Shown: positions 40,397 through 51,064, counted from the first letter of the stretch. The stretch: DNA of 64,000 nt from Chitinophagales bacterium (GCA_015655125.1 JAATFP010000078.1:1-64000), one strand, 5' to 3'. Made by a program: numbers and translations. Notes: generated by a model not told the origin, from the letters alone.

Positions 40397-42577
40397 TTAC
40401 TTCTTAATTTTTGATTGTTTCGGATACACGATCTTCATCTCCTCCACCAACCTTGTTGCGCCCGCAAACTTATCGACGATAAAAAGCACATAGCGTATGT
40501 CTACCATGATATTCCTGCATATACTTGCATCATAGTTGATATCACTCATCGTTCCTTCCCATACTCGATCGAAATTTAAACCGATAAGATTGCCATAACC
40601 GTCCAACACCGGGCTGCCTGAATTTCCACCTGTTGTATGATTGGTGGCGATGAAGCAAACAGGCATTACGCCATTTTTCCCGTACCGTCCGTAGTCTTTA
40701 TTTTTATATAATGTCCGTAATTTTTCCGGAACATCAAATTCATAATCACCGGGCTTGTATTTTTCCATCAGTCCCTCCATATCGGTAAAGTATTCATATT
40801 TCACCGCATCGCGCGCGGTATAGCCCTGTACTTTTCCGAAGGTTACGCGCAAAGTGCCGTTGGCATCGGGGTAGAATTTTTTATCTTTCATCACTTCCAT
40901 CTGCGCCTGCATGTAAGTACGTTGTAATTTGTTGATACTATCTTGTAGTTTATTTAGCGAAACCTGAACACTTTTCTGGTACGTCGATTGCATGTCACGA
41001 AAAACTTTCAGCGCATCAAATGCGTTAATTGATACGACTGCTTCTGCGGGCGGCTTTGAGAAGATTTCATCCAGTGACGCTTTTGTAAAGAGCCCGGATT
41101 GGCTATACAATTTACCGGCAAGGGATGAGTAACTATCATCCGAAGCATCCAGCCATTGCAGCAATACAGGCGACACATATTCTTTCTGCTGGTCCTTCAC
41201 ATACATTTCAGCCATCACTTCAAAAACAGATTTGTCTACCGCCGGGCTAAATTCTTCCAGCAATGATGAGATGGCGGGCTGCGAAATTTTCAGCCTCTCA
41301 TTAAAGCCTTTTTCACCATTTTTCTCAAATGCAGTTGTGAGTGCATTCAATTGCATCGCGATCGTGTTTAATTCAATTTTTGCAGTAATTTCTGTGTAAT
41401 AGTCACGCGCCAATGCGTACAGGCTGATGGCTGTATAGGCTGCGTCAAGATCATTCACCAGATTTCCATATTTTTCTTTCCATGCGGCATTTGCCAAAAC
41501 ACGCTTTTGAAATTCGGCCTCATACAATTTTTTCTTCGCAACACCATCCGTTCTTGTTAATCCCAATACTTCGCCCTGCCATTTTTTATACGCATTCTCG
41601 ATCGACGCATATTTTGCAGCATATTGTATTTTAATCGTTTCGTCTTTGCGCATATAATGATCGATCACGTTGAGTGCCTTGTCGCGGATGGCAATCTTCG
41701 CAGGATCATTTATCGTGCGGATCTGCTCTACTGCCGCACTGTAGAGATATTCAGTCGTTTTTCCCGGAAATCCGAATACCATCGTAAAATCATTTTCGGC
41801 AACACCATCCAGGGAAACCGACAAAGATTTTTTTGGTGTATAGGGAACATTGTCAGCAGCGTATTCTGCTGGTTTGTTATCTTTTGAGGCATAGATCCGG
41901 AACATGCTAAAATCGCCTGTGTGTCGTGGCCACACCCAGTTATCGGTATCTTTGCCAAAATTGCCAATGGCGGCTGGTGGTGCGCCAACTAAGCGCACAT
42001 CGCGAAAAGTTTCGGTGATGAACAAATAATATTGGTTGCCTTCAAAAAATCCGCGAACAAAAGCATCTTGCGCACTTTCCTTTTTTGCATTCTTTTTTAT
42101 TTCGTTCATGTTCTGATCGATCAGGCGCTGCCTGTCTGCTTCTGGCATTTGTGCCGAAACGCCATTCAATGCTGCCTTTGATACATCATCAATGCGCACT
42201 ATAAAAGTGACGAACAATCCTTTATTGATTAACTCGGAAGCGTAATCTTTCGCCCAAAACCCATCGCGTATATAATTATTTTCAAGCGATGAATGATTTT
42301 GTACCGCATCAAAACCGCAATGATGATTGGTAAGCAGCAGCCCTTTTGAAGAAATGATTTCACCGGTACAGAAGCCGCCAAAACTTACCACTGCGTCTTT
42401 CAGACTTCCCCTGTTGATGCTGTAAATATCTTCGGCCCTGATCTTCATGCCAAGACTTTTCATACGCGGCTCGTTCAATTTACCTAGCAACTGGGGCAGC
42501 CACATGCCTTCATCAGCGCGGGAAAGGAATGGGATGATGATCAGTAATAGAAGCAGAACATGTTTTGTATATTTCAT
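40397..42577 (-). CDS. S46 family dipeptidyl-peptidase (DPP7/DPP11-like)
   Basis: DEGMWLPQLLGKLN, GGFCTGEIISSKGLLLTNHHCGFDAVQ, TTGGNSGSPVLDGYGNLIGLNFDRVWEG. Confidence 0.95.
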   Translation of the reverse strand: MKYTKHVLLLLLIIIPFLSRADEGMWLPQLLGKLNEPRMKSLGMKIRAEDIYSINRGSLKDAVVSFGGFCTGEIISSKGLLLTNHHCGFDAVQNHSSLENNYIRDGFWAKDYASELINKGLFVTFIVRIDDVSKAALNGVSAQMPEADRQRLIDQNMNEIKKNAKKESAQDAFVRGFFEGNQYYLFITETFRDVRLVGAPPAAIGNFGKDTDNWVWPRHTGDFSMFRIYASKDNKPAEYAADNVPYTPKKSLSVSLDGVAENDFTMVFGFPGKTTEYLYSAAVEQIRTINDPAKIAIRDKALNVIDHYMRKDETIKIQYAAKYASIENAYKKWQGEVLGLTRTDGVAKKKLYEAEFQKRVLANAAWKEKYGNLVNDLDAAYTAISLYALARDYYTEITAKIELNTIAMQLNALTTAFEKNGEKGFNERLKISQPAISSLLEEFSPAVDKSVFEVMAEMYVKDQQKEYVSPVLLQWLDASDDSYSSLAGKLYSQSGLFTKASLDEIFSKPPAEAVVSINAFDALKVFRDMQSTYQKSVQVSLNKLQDSINKLQRTYMQAQMEVMKDKKFYPDANGTLRVTFGKVQGYTARDAVKYEYFTDMEGLMEKYKPGDYEFDVPEKLRTLYKNKDYGRYGKNGVMPVCFIATNHTTGGNSGSPVLDGYGNLIGLNFDRVWEGTMSDINYDASICRNIMVDIRYVLFIVDKFAGATRLVEEMKIVYPKQSKIKK

Positions 42578-42629
42578 ATGTCAGGTGAATAAGTGAATAA
42601 ACGCAAAACCTCATAAACCATCTGAAATC

Positions 42630-43112
42630 CTATCCAAGCCTCGCCCCTTGCACCTCTCCATCAACCACATCCACTACAATATTCTCCTGCAGTGTTGTTG
42701 AAACGGAAAGCCCCACATAATTTACCGCCACCGGAAATTGCTTGTGGGTTCTTTCTACGAGGGCGAGCGTTTGAATTTGCCTGGGATATTGCAGCAGCAA
42801 TGGTTTAAGCGCGTATAACATGGTGCGGCCACTGTTGGCAACATCGTCTACCAACAGGATAGTTTTGTTATTGAAATCCACTGCTTCGCTGAGTTTTATT
42901 TCGGCTGGGTTTTTCTTGTCTATCTCTAATGATAATACGCGGATAAAGCCGGTATAAACCTCCGGCAAATATTCTTCAATTTTTTTTGCGATAAAAATCC
43001 CGTTTTCCCTGATGCCAATGAGGATCAGTTCCTTCGTTTCATAATTGCGTTCGGCCACTTCCAGCGCCATGCGACGAAGTTTTTTATCGGCAGTATGTTT
43101 ATCTAAGATCAT
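42630..43112 (-). CDS. PyrR-like phosphoribosyltransferase
   Basis: ILLVDDVANSGRTMLYAL PRPP motif; YVGLSVSTTLQENIVVDVVDGE. Confidence 0.85.
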   Translation of the reverse strand: MILDKHTADKKLRRMALEVAERNYETKELILIGIRENGIFIAKKIEEYLPEVYTGFIRVLSLEIDKKNPAEIKLSEAVDFNNKTILLVDDVANSGRTMLYALKPLLLQYPRQIQTLALVERTHKQFPVAVNYVGLSVSTTLQENIVVDVVDGEVQGARLG

Positions 43113-43231
43113 CCGTTTTTATTTTTTATATATCCTGTAAAGTTTGTAAAACCTAGCAGGTTTACCCCAAAAATATCCAATATACCATTGTAAAAGCTAA
43201 ATTTTCTATCTAGCCAACACAAACTTCGATT

Positions 43232-44548
43232 ATGCAGTATTTACCGCAGGTAATTTTTCTTTTGCTCGTTATAGGTTCCGGTTTATTATTTGCAAAAAAT
43301 ATCATGCAGATCCGGCGAAATATTTTGCTGGGTAAAGATGAAGACCTGACCGACAACAAGTCTTTGCGCTGGAAGAACATGGCCCTGCTGGCGCTCGGCC
43401 AAAAGAAAATGTTCCGCAATCCCCTCGTTGCCGTACTGCACTTATTTGTATACGTAGGTTTTGTGATCATCAACATTGAAGTGCTGGAGATTATTCTAGA
43501 TGGAATTCTTGGAACCCACCGGTTATTTCTTCATTCGCTTGGCAGCTTTTATACTTTTCTCATCAACTCATTCGAAATACTGGCGGCGGCTGTATTGATC
43601 TCGTGCGCGATCTTTTTGATCCGCAGGAACGTCATCAGGCTGAGACGTTTTATAAGCAGGGATCTTAATGGCTGGCCGCGCAGCGACGCCAACTATATCC
43701 TCATTACGGAGATCGTACTGATGAGTCTTTTCATCACTATGAACGCAGCGGATCGCGCTTTGCAACTGCAGGGTTCGGAGCATTATCATGCCACCGGAAG
43801 GTTTATCGTTTCCGGTGGAATTTCTTCTTTATTTGCAAATATATCTGTGTCCACACTGATCATCATCGAAAGGAGTTGCTGGTGGCTGCACATCATTGGC
43901 ATTCTCGCGTTTTTGAATTACTTACCTTACAGCAAGCATCTTCATATCATGCTGGCTTTTCCAAATGCCTATTTTGCCCGCCTCCGGCCCTTGGGAGAAA
44001 TGAAGAATATGGAAAATGTGCAAAACGAAGTGAAGTACATGATGCAGCCGGAACTTGCGCCAACAGGCGATGCTCAACCGATGAAGTTTGGTGCCAAAGA
44101 CATCATGGATCTTAGCTGGAAAAATTTACTGGACGCATACAGCTGCACCGAATGCGGACGTTGTTCCGCTGCCTGCCCGGCCAACCTAACCGGTAAATTA
44201 TTAAGTCCGCGAAAAATCATGATGAATACCCGCGACCGCGCGACGGAAGTTGGAGAAAATATTAAAAAGAATAAAGAATTTGTTGCTGATGGCAAAACAT
44301 TAGTAAACGATTATATCACTGTAGAAGAACTTCGCGCATGCACCAGTTGCAATGCCTGCGTACAGGAATGTCCTGTAAGCATCAACCCATTGGAGATCAT
44401 ATTGGAACTTCGTCGGAGCCTCATCATGGAAGACAGTAATGCGCCACAGGAATGGAACGGCATGTTCAGCAACATCGAAAATAATTTCGCGCCGTGGAAA
44501 TTAAGCCCCGATGACAGGGATAAATGGGCGATCGAGATGGAAAGCTGA
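43232..44548 (+). CDS. membrane (Fe-S) oxidoreductase with two 4Fe-4S motifs
   Basis: Several TMs; CTECGRCSAACPANLTGK and CTSCNACVQECPVSINP. Confidence 0.9.
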   Translation: MQYLPQVIFLLLVIGSGLLFAKNIMQIRRNILLGKDEDLTDNKSLRWKNMALLALGQKKMFRNPLVAVLHLFVYVGFVIINIEVLEIILDGILGTHRLFLHSLGSFYTFLINSFEILAAAVLISCAIFLIRRNVIRLRRFISRDLNGWPRSDANYILITEIVLMSLFITMNAADRALQLQGSEHYHATGRFIVSGGISSLFANISVSTLIIIERSCWWLHIIGILAFLNYLPYSKHLHIMLAFPNAYFARLRPLGEMKNMENVQNEVKYMMQPELAPTGDAQPMKFGAKDIMDLSWKNLLDAYSCTECGRCSAACPANLTGKLLSPRKIMMNTRDRATEVGENIKKNKEFVADGKTLVNDYITVEELRACTSCNACVQECPVSINPLEIILELRRSLIMEDSNAPQEWNGMFSNIENNFAPWKLSPDDRDKWAIEMES

Positions 44549-44638
44549 CGGACGTTTTTCTGCGAAAAAATGCAACGATAGCAGAATGATTTCAAATAAA
44601 GTCCAGATTGCGTAGCCGCGCTTCTGCCGCAATAGAGC

Positions 44639-45022
44639 TCAATTAAACTTCTTTGCACGCAATTCTGCTATCGTTTGCGGTTCACATGCATTACTTAAAG
44701 GTGTAATAGTAATCAGATATTTTCCAAACAGCGGACTATGGTCCACGATCATCAGAGCAGCATGTTGCAGGTACGTAAAATGATCCGCAGAAAAGGGTAT
44801 GGTTTCCGGAATATGATGTCTCGCAATATCCGGGTGCAACAAATAAACGACGGAGAGGCCAGTCATTTTTAAAGTGATAATATGCACTTCCGAATTCATT
44901 TTTTTGTAAACTCCTTTAGCTCGAAATTCAATGGATGCGTCAAAACAAACGGCATCGTCCTGCGCTGCTTCGAGGTTGAAATCATTGATAAAATCACTTA
45001 AAAGACTTTCGCGTGTTTTCAT
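44639..45022 (-). CDS. conserved hypothetical protein
   Basis: 127-aa ORF, no domain recognised. Confidence 0.6.
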   Translation of the reverse strand: MKTRESLLSDFINDFNLEAAQDDAVCFDASIEFRAKGVYKKMNSEVHIITLKMTGLSVVYLLHPDIARHHIPETIPFSADHFTYLQHAALMIVDHSPLFGKYLITITPLSNACEPQTIAELRAKKFN

Positions 45023-45209
45023 ACACTAACATTTTATTACCGGCTTATAATCCTGGCCGGACATATAGCAAACAAAAAACAATGCCAATTTAATTTCAGA
45101 TCACCAGGGTCTTTGATCCTCCCTTGGAAAATAACATTAAGTTAATGTAAGTTAGAGGTATGGTAGACAAACCTGTTTGATCTTATTACTGGGACCGATC
45201 TTCGCTCAT

Positions 45210-45896
45210 CTACACCTGCTCTGGGTGGTGCTGCCCTTCGATATTGTGCAGTTTCTCTTCAATGCCTTTGTGGCGAAGGATCTTAATAAGCTGAATGATT
45301 GCAGTAAGGGCAAAAATTCCTCCGATTACCCAATTTAAATATTGCTGACTGTTGGCTATCTTCTGTACGAGCCATTTTCCCCCAAAAATAAATACACAAT
45401 TGCCCAGTAAAGTTCCAATACCGATTCCTACGATATAAGAATTATACTGGCTGTTTTTCGGTTCCAATATCTTCTTCGTAAAAAGCACCGTACTCCATCC
45501 GAACCAGAAAGGAATCTGTACAGGATTGATGGCGCACATCAACATTCCCAATAAAAAGCGATGCATATTGTTATTCAGCATCACATTCTTCGCCTCTCCA
45601 CTGTGTTTTGTGGCCGCAATGAAACTGCCAACGGCCAACGCAAGAATGATAGCAAGCGTTATCCACTCCATAATACGCATCAGCTTTTCCTGCTTTCGGA
45701 CCCAGTCGATGCCCACAAGCGAAATACGGACATAGATCATTTCCACCAGTAAAGATCCGAACGAAAAATAAATGGCATCCTTGATACTCTCCTGGATACC
45801 AATCTGCATGGCCGCAATATTGAGCGTTCCCAACGGCAGGGAGCCAAGAAAACTGATAACAAGTCCCCAGCAGAAGATGCGAAGTAATTTGGGCAT
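45210..45896 (-). CDS. LysE-family transporter
   Basis: SLPLGTLNIAAMQIGIQESIKDAIYFSFGSLLVEMIYVRISL and TM pattern. Confidence 0.75.
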   Translation of the reverse strand: MPKLLRIFCWGLVISFLGSLPLGTLNIAAMQIGIQESIKDAIYFSFGSLLVEMIYVRISLVGIDWVRKQEKLMRIMEWITLAIILALAVGSFIAATKHSGEAKNVMLNNNMHRFLLGMLMCAINPVQIPFWFGWSTVLFTKKILEPKNSQYNSYIVGIGIGTLLGNCVFIFGGKWLVQKIANSQQYLNWVIGGIFALTAIIQLIKILRHKGIEEKLHNIEGQHHPEQV

Positions 45897-45900
45897 GCTG

Positions 45901-45908
45901 CAAATATA
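45901..45908 (-). promoter_or_regulatory. -7 box TATATTTG before CAGC-ATG (45896)
   Basis: Minus strand CTTATATTTGCAGCATG. Confidence 0.6.
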
Positions 45909-45910
45909 AG

Positions 45911-45950
45911 TGAATGGGTGAATGAGTCAATGGGTGAATCAATGGTCAAT
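45911..45950. repeat. 8-nt-period array TGAATGGG/TGAATGAG/TCAATGGG/TGAATCAA/TGGTCAAT
   Basis: Aligned by eye; directly upstream of the lysE -7 box. Confidence 0.8.
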
Positions 45951-46008
45951 AGCGACATCTTCAAAAAGATCTTATTTTTTTGGCGGCAACTTTGAAAATT
46001 TCTGGAAA

Positions 46009-46036
46009 TAAAAAAGCCACAGAAAATCTGTGACTT
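46009..46036 (-). terminator. terminator AGTCACAGA-TTT-TCTGTGGCT-TTTTTA
   Basis: Minus-strand hairpin plus T-tract downstream of the YceI gene. Confidence 0.65.
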
Positions 46037-46064
46037 AATTTATGAAGTTTCTTTGGTGGCGGGT

Positions 46065-46097
46065 CCTTCGTCGTCGTCCGTCGTCCGTCGTCGGTGA
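46065..46097. repeat. 7-nt-period array, CGTCGTC x3 exact with degenerate flanks
   Basis: CCTTCGT/CGTCGTC/CGTCGTC/CGTCGTC/GGTGAAC. Confidence 0.85.
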
Positions 46098-46102
46098 ACA
46101 GT

Positions 46103-46642
46103 TTACTTCGCGTACACTTTCAGTTCCACTTTCACATCATCACTCATTGTAGCACTGCTTTTACCAAGTCCGTAATCCAGCCTGTTCAACTCAAAACCAC
46201 CATTAAAAATATAACCCGTTCCATCAGACGCCGCTGTGAACGGAAATGTAATTGCCTTTGTAACATCTTTAATAGTAAGGTTGCCGTGAAACACGTAAGA
46301 GCCAAGAGTTCCTGTTGGTTCGATCTTAGTGCTGGCGATCCTTATCACCGGGTATTTTGCGGCGTCGAAGAAGTCTGCATTTTTCAAGTGCCCGTCTCTC
46401 TTATCATTGTCGGTGTCGATCGTACTCACATCTACCGTCACATCAACTGAAGAAGAGGCAGGTTTTGCGGCGTCGATTTTGATCGTGCCTTTAAGGTTGC
46501 TGAGATCGCCGCCGGTATTGATCGCCATGTTCTTGATCACGAAATGTATCTTGCTCCCTTCATTCTGTGGTGTCAGTGTTTTTTGAGCATACAGGCTTGC
46601 AAAAGAGAAAAGTAATATAGCTAAGAACAATGTATTTTTCAT
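46103..46642 (-). CDS. YceI-family lipocalin-like protein
   Basis: VDVTVDVSTIDTDNDKRDGHLKNADFFDAAKYPVIRIAST; GNLTIKDVTKAITFPF. Confidence 0.93.
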   Translation of the reverse strand: MKNTLFLAILLFSFASLYAQKTLTPQNEGSKIHFVIKNMAINTGGDLSNLKGTIKIDAAKPASSSVDVTVDVSTIDTDNDKRDGHLKNADFFDAAKYPVIRIASTKIEPTGTLGSYVFHGNLTIKDVTKAITFPFTAASDGTGYIFNGGFELNRLDYGLGKSSATMSDDVKVELKVYAK

Positions 46643-46956
46643 ATCTCCGATTTTAGTGCTGCAAGTTAAACGGTTTTTTTATAACGATATCCTAAAAATT
46701 GGCAGAGGTGTGTGCCGTTATATCAATCGAAAAACGAAGCGAAGTGGTCACCTGATTGTAGCCTGACTGTTAACAACCAGCAACAGAACGGCTTCTATAA
46801 TAACCGAGCTTATAATAATCAGCCATTTGCATGTTGTTCTATTAAAATAAACAAGGTGAAAAAATCGAATTCTTCCCTTACAAACGCGGTTAGGCAGAAC
46901 TCGCCGAAGACAGCAGGAATATGCAATCATTTATTTTATATTAACTTAACTACCAG

Positions 46957-48006
46957 TTACCCTATCTTCTCATCCGCTGCCTTCATTACATCGAATAATT
47001 TCATCGTTTGCCGGCGAAACTTTATACCGCGTATAAATGCCCATGGCTTCACGCCTTGCGACGCTTTGTATTTGCTGATGGTATAAAGTGCCTTCCAGTG
47101 TTTTAGGATTTCTTTGTGCGCATTGCGCAAGGTGTAACCGGTGTCGTAAAAATGATTGGGTTCTGCACCACAGCCATTGTATTCGAGTATCGTAAAATTT
47201 TTGCCTTGTTTCAGTTCAGCAATGCTGTTGCACATAATGTCATAACGGCCATAAAAAAAATCATTGATGCTGATGCTGATGTCGTCAAAAATTTTCAACA
47301 GATCGGTATCGATCTCATTTTTAAGATCAACGAAATGTGCGCCACGGTTGTGATTGGCTGCATAGCTTAAAATATATTTTTCGCCTGCGGCAATAATATT
47401 GTCCCAGTTTTCTTTGTGTTTGCTATGCAATTCCCCTATCCGCAATTTTGCTTTTTCATGATGCGAAACTAATTCATGCAATGTATGCTTTCCGTCGCCC
47501 ACAACATGCAACGGTATCTTGTGCAAAAATCCGGTGATCACACCCGTTTTTTCTTTTGGATGGCGAATATGAAAAACGCTTACTTCAATGGGATAATGCA
47601 CCATTGCCTGCACGATATATTCTACCGGAACGTTAGAATGATAATGCAACAATTCTTCTTCTGTATCGATCTTGCGAAATAAGATTCCCTGGCCGCCAAC
47701 TTCCGGTTTCACGATAAAAGAATAGTGAATATTATTTTCCGCCAGCCATTTACGGATGGATTCGATGCTATCCGTAGGTAACACATTAAAAGTAGTGGGA
47801 TATAAATTTTTTGGCAACAGGTCGTACATCTCGCGTTTGGGCTCACCTTCCATTCCACCAAAGGTCAATTTCGGATTACTTGGAGTGAAAAACCAGACGG
47901 CGCCCGATTTGATCATATACCAAAACCATGTTGGCACAAGCGGCGCATAAATAAGTTTGAAGGGCCAGGCTTCCCAATTTTTTATTTTTTGTATAATACT
48001 TTTCAA
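46957..48006 (-). CDS. ATP-grasp domain protein
   Basis: HYSFIVKPEVGGQGILFRKI; VEYIVQAMVHYPIEVSVFHIRHP; FTILEYNGCGAEPNHFYD. Confidence 0.75.
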   Translation of the reverse strand: MKSIIQKIKNWEAWPFKLIYAPLVPTWFWYMIKSGAVWFFTPSNPKLTFGGMEGEPKREMYDLLPKNLYPTTFNVLPTDSIESIRKWLAENNIHYSFIVKPEVGGQGILFRKIDTEEELLHYHSNVPVEYIVQAMVHYPIEVSVFHIRHPKEKTGVITGFLHKIPLHVVGDGKHTLHELVSHHEKAKLRIGELHSKHKENWDNIIAAGEKYILSYAANHNRGAHFVDLKNEIDTDLLKIFDDISISINDFFYGRYDIMCNSIAELKQGKNFTILEYNGCGAEPNHFYDTGYTLRNAHKEILKHWKALYTISKYKASQGVKPWAFIRGIKFRRQTMKLFDVMKAADEKIG

Positions 48007-48071
48007 ATCAATCGTTAATTTGTAAAAATAGATAAAATGTTGCTTACTTTGTTGAAATAAACATTACACAC

Positions 48072-48851
48072 ATGCATGTACCAACAATGGCGGAGATGAT
48101 GGCGAGTGGCGAGAACCCGGAGATTTTATTTTGGGTTGGATGTGCGGGAAGCTTTGATCAGCGGGCGCAGCGCATTACAAAAGCGTTCGTGACGATACTC
48201 GGTAAGGTGGGCATCAAATACGCTATTTTAGGCAAGGAAGAAATGTGCACCGGCGATCCGGCGCGCAGAGCCGGAAACGAATTCATGTTCCAGATGATGG
48301 CTTACCAGAATATACAGATATTAAATGGTTATGGCATTAAAAAGATTGTAACAGCTTGCCCCCATTGCTTTAATATTTTAGGAAATGAATATCCGGAATT
48401 GGGCGGAACTTATGAAGTGATCCATCACGCTACGTTTCTCCAGCAGTTGATCGACCAGGGAAAGATCAGCCTGAAAGAAGGCGGCTCTTACAAAGGGAAA
48501 AAGATCACTTATCACGACAGCTGTTATCTCGGCCGTGCCAATAATATTTACGAAGCGCCCCGCAAAGTGCTGGAAGCTTTGGACGGCGAACTGGTGGAAA
48601 TGAAACGTTGCCGGAGCAACGGACTTTGTTGCGGCGCCGGCGGCGCGCAAATGTTCAAAGAAGAAGAAAAAGGAACCGTTCGTATCAATATAGAACGCAG
48701 CAATGAAGCGCTGGAAACCGGTGCTGCCATCATCGCGTCGGCCTGCCCGTTCTGCAACACGATGCTTACCGACGGCGTCAAAAATAAAGAAAAGGAAGAT
48801 GAGGTGGCCGTGATGGACATAGCGGAACTGGTCGCTCAATCTATGATGTAA
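48072..48851 (+). CDS. (Fe-S)-binding protein with CCG domains (HdrB/GlpC/LutA-like)
   Basis: VGCAGSFDQRAQ, TACPHCFNILGNEYPELGG, HDSCYLGR, GLCCGAGGAQMFKEE. Confidence 0.92.
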   Translation: MHVPTMAEMMASGENPEILFWVGCAGSFDQRAQRITKAFVTILGKVGIKYAILGKEEMCTGDPARRAGNEFMFQMMAYQNIQILNGYGIKKIVTACPHCFNILGNEYPELGGTYEVIHHATFLQQLIDQGKISLKEGGSYKGKKITYHDSCYLGRANNIYEAPRKVLEALDGELVEMKRCRSNGLCCGAGGAQMFKEEEKGTVRINIERSNEALETGAAIIASACPFCNTMLTDGVKNKEKEDEVAVMDIAELVAQSMM

Positions 48852-48914
48852 AATCTATGATCTTTTTCAAATTATTTAAGTATTTAATAGATCGATTTCT
48901 CTAAAAATTTCAAG

Positions 48915-48949
48915 AAGATCATAGATCATACATCATAGATCATACATCT
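48915..48949. repeat. 7-nt-period array AAGATCA/TAGATCA/TACATCA/TAGATCA/TACATCT
   Basis: Aligned by eye; inverted partner ATCTATGATCT at 48853-48863. Confidence 0.9.
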
Positions 48950-48965
48950 GTGCTATTTTTGCGTT

Positions 48966-49475
48966 ATGAATTTCAACATCGCAGATCATCTCCCGGAAGA
49001 TTTTCACCACAGCAGCCGGGTCTGGATCTATCAATCCGACCGGTTATTTTTTATGAGCGAAGCACTCGAAATGGAAGCTGTTTTTAAAGATTTTGTCGCG
49101 GGATGGAACAGTCACGGTACGCCTGTGAAAGGCTACGCCAATCTTTTTTTCGGCAGATTTATCATTCTCATGGCCGACGAAACCGCCACCGGCGTAAGCG
49201 GATGCAGCACCGACAGCAGCGTGCGCATCATCAAACAAATAGAAGAAAAGTACCATGTAAATATGTTCAACCGGCAGTTGCTTTCTTTTTTCATCAAGGA
49301 AAAAGTGGAGCAGATTCCGCTGTCGCAACTGAATTACGCGATGGAAAACAATCTGATCAACGAAGACACGCTGTATTTCAATAACACGGTTCTTACCAAA
49401 AAGGAACTGCTGGAAAACTGGATCATTCCGTTAAAAGACAGTTGGTTGGGAAAGAGATTAGGTGTTGGGTATTAG
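48966..49475 (+). CDS. conserved hypothetical protein
   Basis: Intact 169-aa ORF in co-oriented cluster; no catalytic motif recognised. Confidence 0.7.
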   Translation: MNFNIADHLPEDFHHSSRVWIYQSDRLFFMSEALEMEAVFKDFVAGWNSHGTPVKGYANLFFGRFIILMADETATGVSGCSTDSSVRIIKQIEEKYHVNMFNRQLLSFFIKEKVEQIPLSQLNYAMENNLINEDTLYFNNTVLTKKELLENWIIPLKDSWLGKRLGVGY

Positions 49476-49639
49476 ATCTTAGATTATATAAAATCATCGA
49501 TTTGAAAAAATCAGATCCTTTAAAAAACCAACCATTTTTGATAAAATTTACCATTGATCATTTCACATCCACTTTATGACATCCTGTCATAAAAACCAAT
49601 TTTTCTGTATCTTCGCTCTCTTAAAATTACAGAATCTTC

Positions 49640-51064
49640 ATGCAGGAACTTCTTTTAGATAAAACACACGACGAGTCGAGGCAGGGCGAAGCTTTTGCAG
49701 CAATACAAATAAACCCGGAAGTTTTGGGTAAACGCTTTTACATTGAAAGTTATGGTTGCGCCATGAATTTTGCCGACAGCGAAGTGGTGGCTTCCATTTT
49801 GCAGAAAGAAGGATTTGGCGCCACCACTAATGTGGATCTTGCCGACCTGATATTGATCAACACCTGTTCTATCCGGGAAAAAGCCGAGGACCGCGTGCGC
49901 AAGCGCCTGACGGAATTCAGGCAACTGAAGCGCAGCAATCCCGGCCTCGTGGTGGGCGTACTCGGCTGCATGGCCGAACGTTTGAAGGCAAGTTTCATAG
50001 AAGAAGAAAAATTAGTAGACATCGTGGTTGGCCCGGATGCCTACCGCACGTTGCCATCACTCATTGAGGAAGCAAACGGCGGGCAAAAAGGAGTGAATGT
50101 GTTATTGAGCCGCGAAGAAACCTACGCCGATATTGCGCCGATCCGCCTCAACAGCAATGGCGTAACGGCTTTCGTGAGCATCATGCGTGGTTGTAATAAT
50201 ATGTGTTCGTTCTGCGTAGTTCCTTTCACACGTGGCCGCGAACGCAGTCGCGATGCAGGAAGCATTGTCCGCGAATGCGAAACATTGTTCAACGATGGTT
50301 ATCGCGAAGTGACTTTGCTTGGGCAAAACGTAGACAGTTATCATTGGATCGATAAGCAAAAGGATGAAACGGTCACATTTGCGCGGCTGATGCAGTTGGT
50401 AGCAGAAATTTCGCCTTTGTTGCGTATCCGTTTTTCCACTTCGCATCCGAAAGATATCACCGATGATGTGTTGCACGTCATGGCAAAATATGAAAACATC
50501 TGCAATTACATTCATCTGCCGGTGCAAAGCGGCAGCACACGCGTATTGCAGATGATGAACCGGACTTACAGCCGCGAATGGTATCTCGCAAAGGTGGATC
50601 GCATCCGCGAAATATTGCCGGACTGTGGTATTTCTACCGATATGATCGCTGGCTTTTGCAGCGAAACAGAAGAAGAGCACCAGGAATCACTGAGCCTGAT
50701 GGAATATTGCAAATACGATCTTGCATATTTGTATTTTTATTCCGAACGGCCCGGAACCCTTGCTGCGCGCAGATTTAAGGATGATGTACCGCTGGATGTA
50801 AAGAAACGCCGCCTGCAGGAACTGGTGGATCTTTATCGCGGTCATTCGCTCATCAGCATGCAAAAAGATGTGGGAAAAACATTTAAGGTGTTGGTGGAAG
50901 GCAATTATAAAAAAGATGAAAACGAATTATATGGCCGGGCAGATAATAATAAGGTGGTGGTTTTTCCGAAGGAGAATTTTAAGAAGGGGGATTATGTCAC
51001 AGTCAAAATAACAAGTTGCACGGCAGGCACATTGCTGGGCAAATCGACCCCTTCCGTCCCCTAA
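49640..51064 (+). CDS. miaB: tRNA-2-methylthio-N6-dimethylallyladenosine synthase
   Basis: [41 protein letters not shown]-terminal TRAM-like region. Confidence 0.97.
   Translation: MQELLLDKTHDESRQGEAFAAIQINPEVLGKRFYIESYGCAMNFADSEVVASILQKEGFGATTNVDLADLILINTCSIREKAEDRVRKRLTEFRQLKRSNPGLVVGVLGCMAERLKASFIEEEKLVDIVVGPDAYRTLPSLIEEANGGQKGVNVLLSREETYADIAPIRLNSNGVTAFVSIMRGCNNMCSFCVVPFTRGRERSRDAGSIVRECETLFNDGYREVTLLGQNVDSYHWIDKQKDETVTFARLMQLVAEISPLLRIRFSTSHPKDITDDVLHVMAKYENICNYIHLPVQSGSTRVLQMMNRTYSREWYLAKVDRIREILPDCGISTDMIAGFCSETEEEHQESLSLMEYCKYDLAYLYFYSERPGTLAARRFKDDVPLDVKKRRLQELVDLYRGHSLISMQKDVGKTFKVLVEGNYKKDENELYGRADNNKVVVFPKENFKKGDYVTVKITSCTAGTLLGKSTPSVP

Noticed and set aside
50102-50680. 192-aa minus-strand ORF inside miaB
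   Set aside because: Antisense shadow ORF; no domain.
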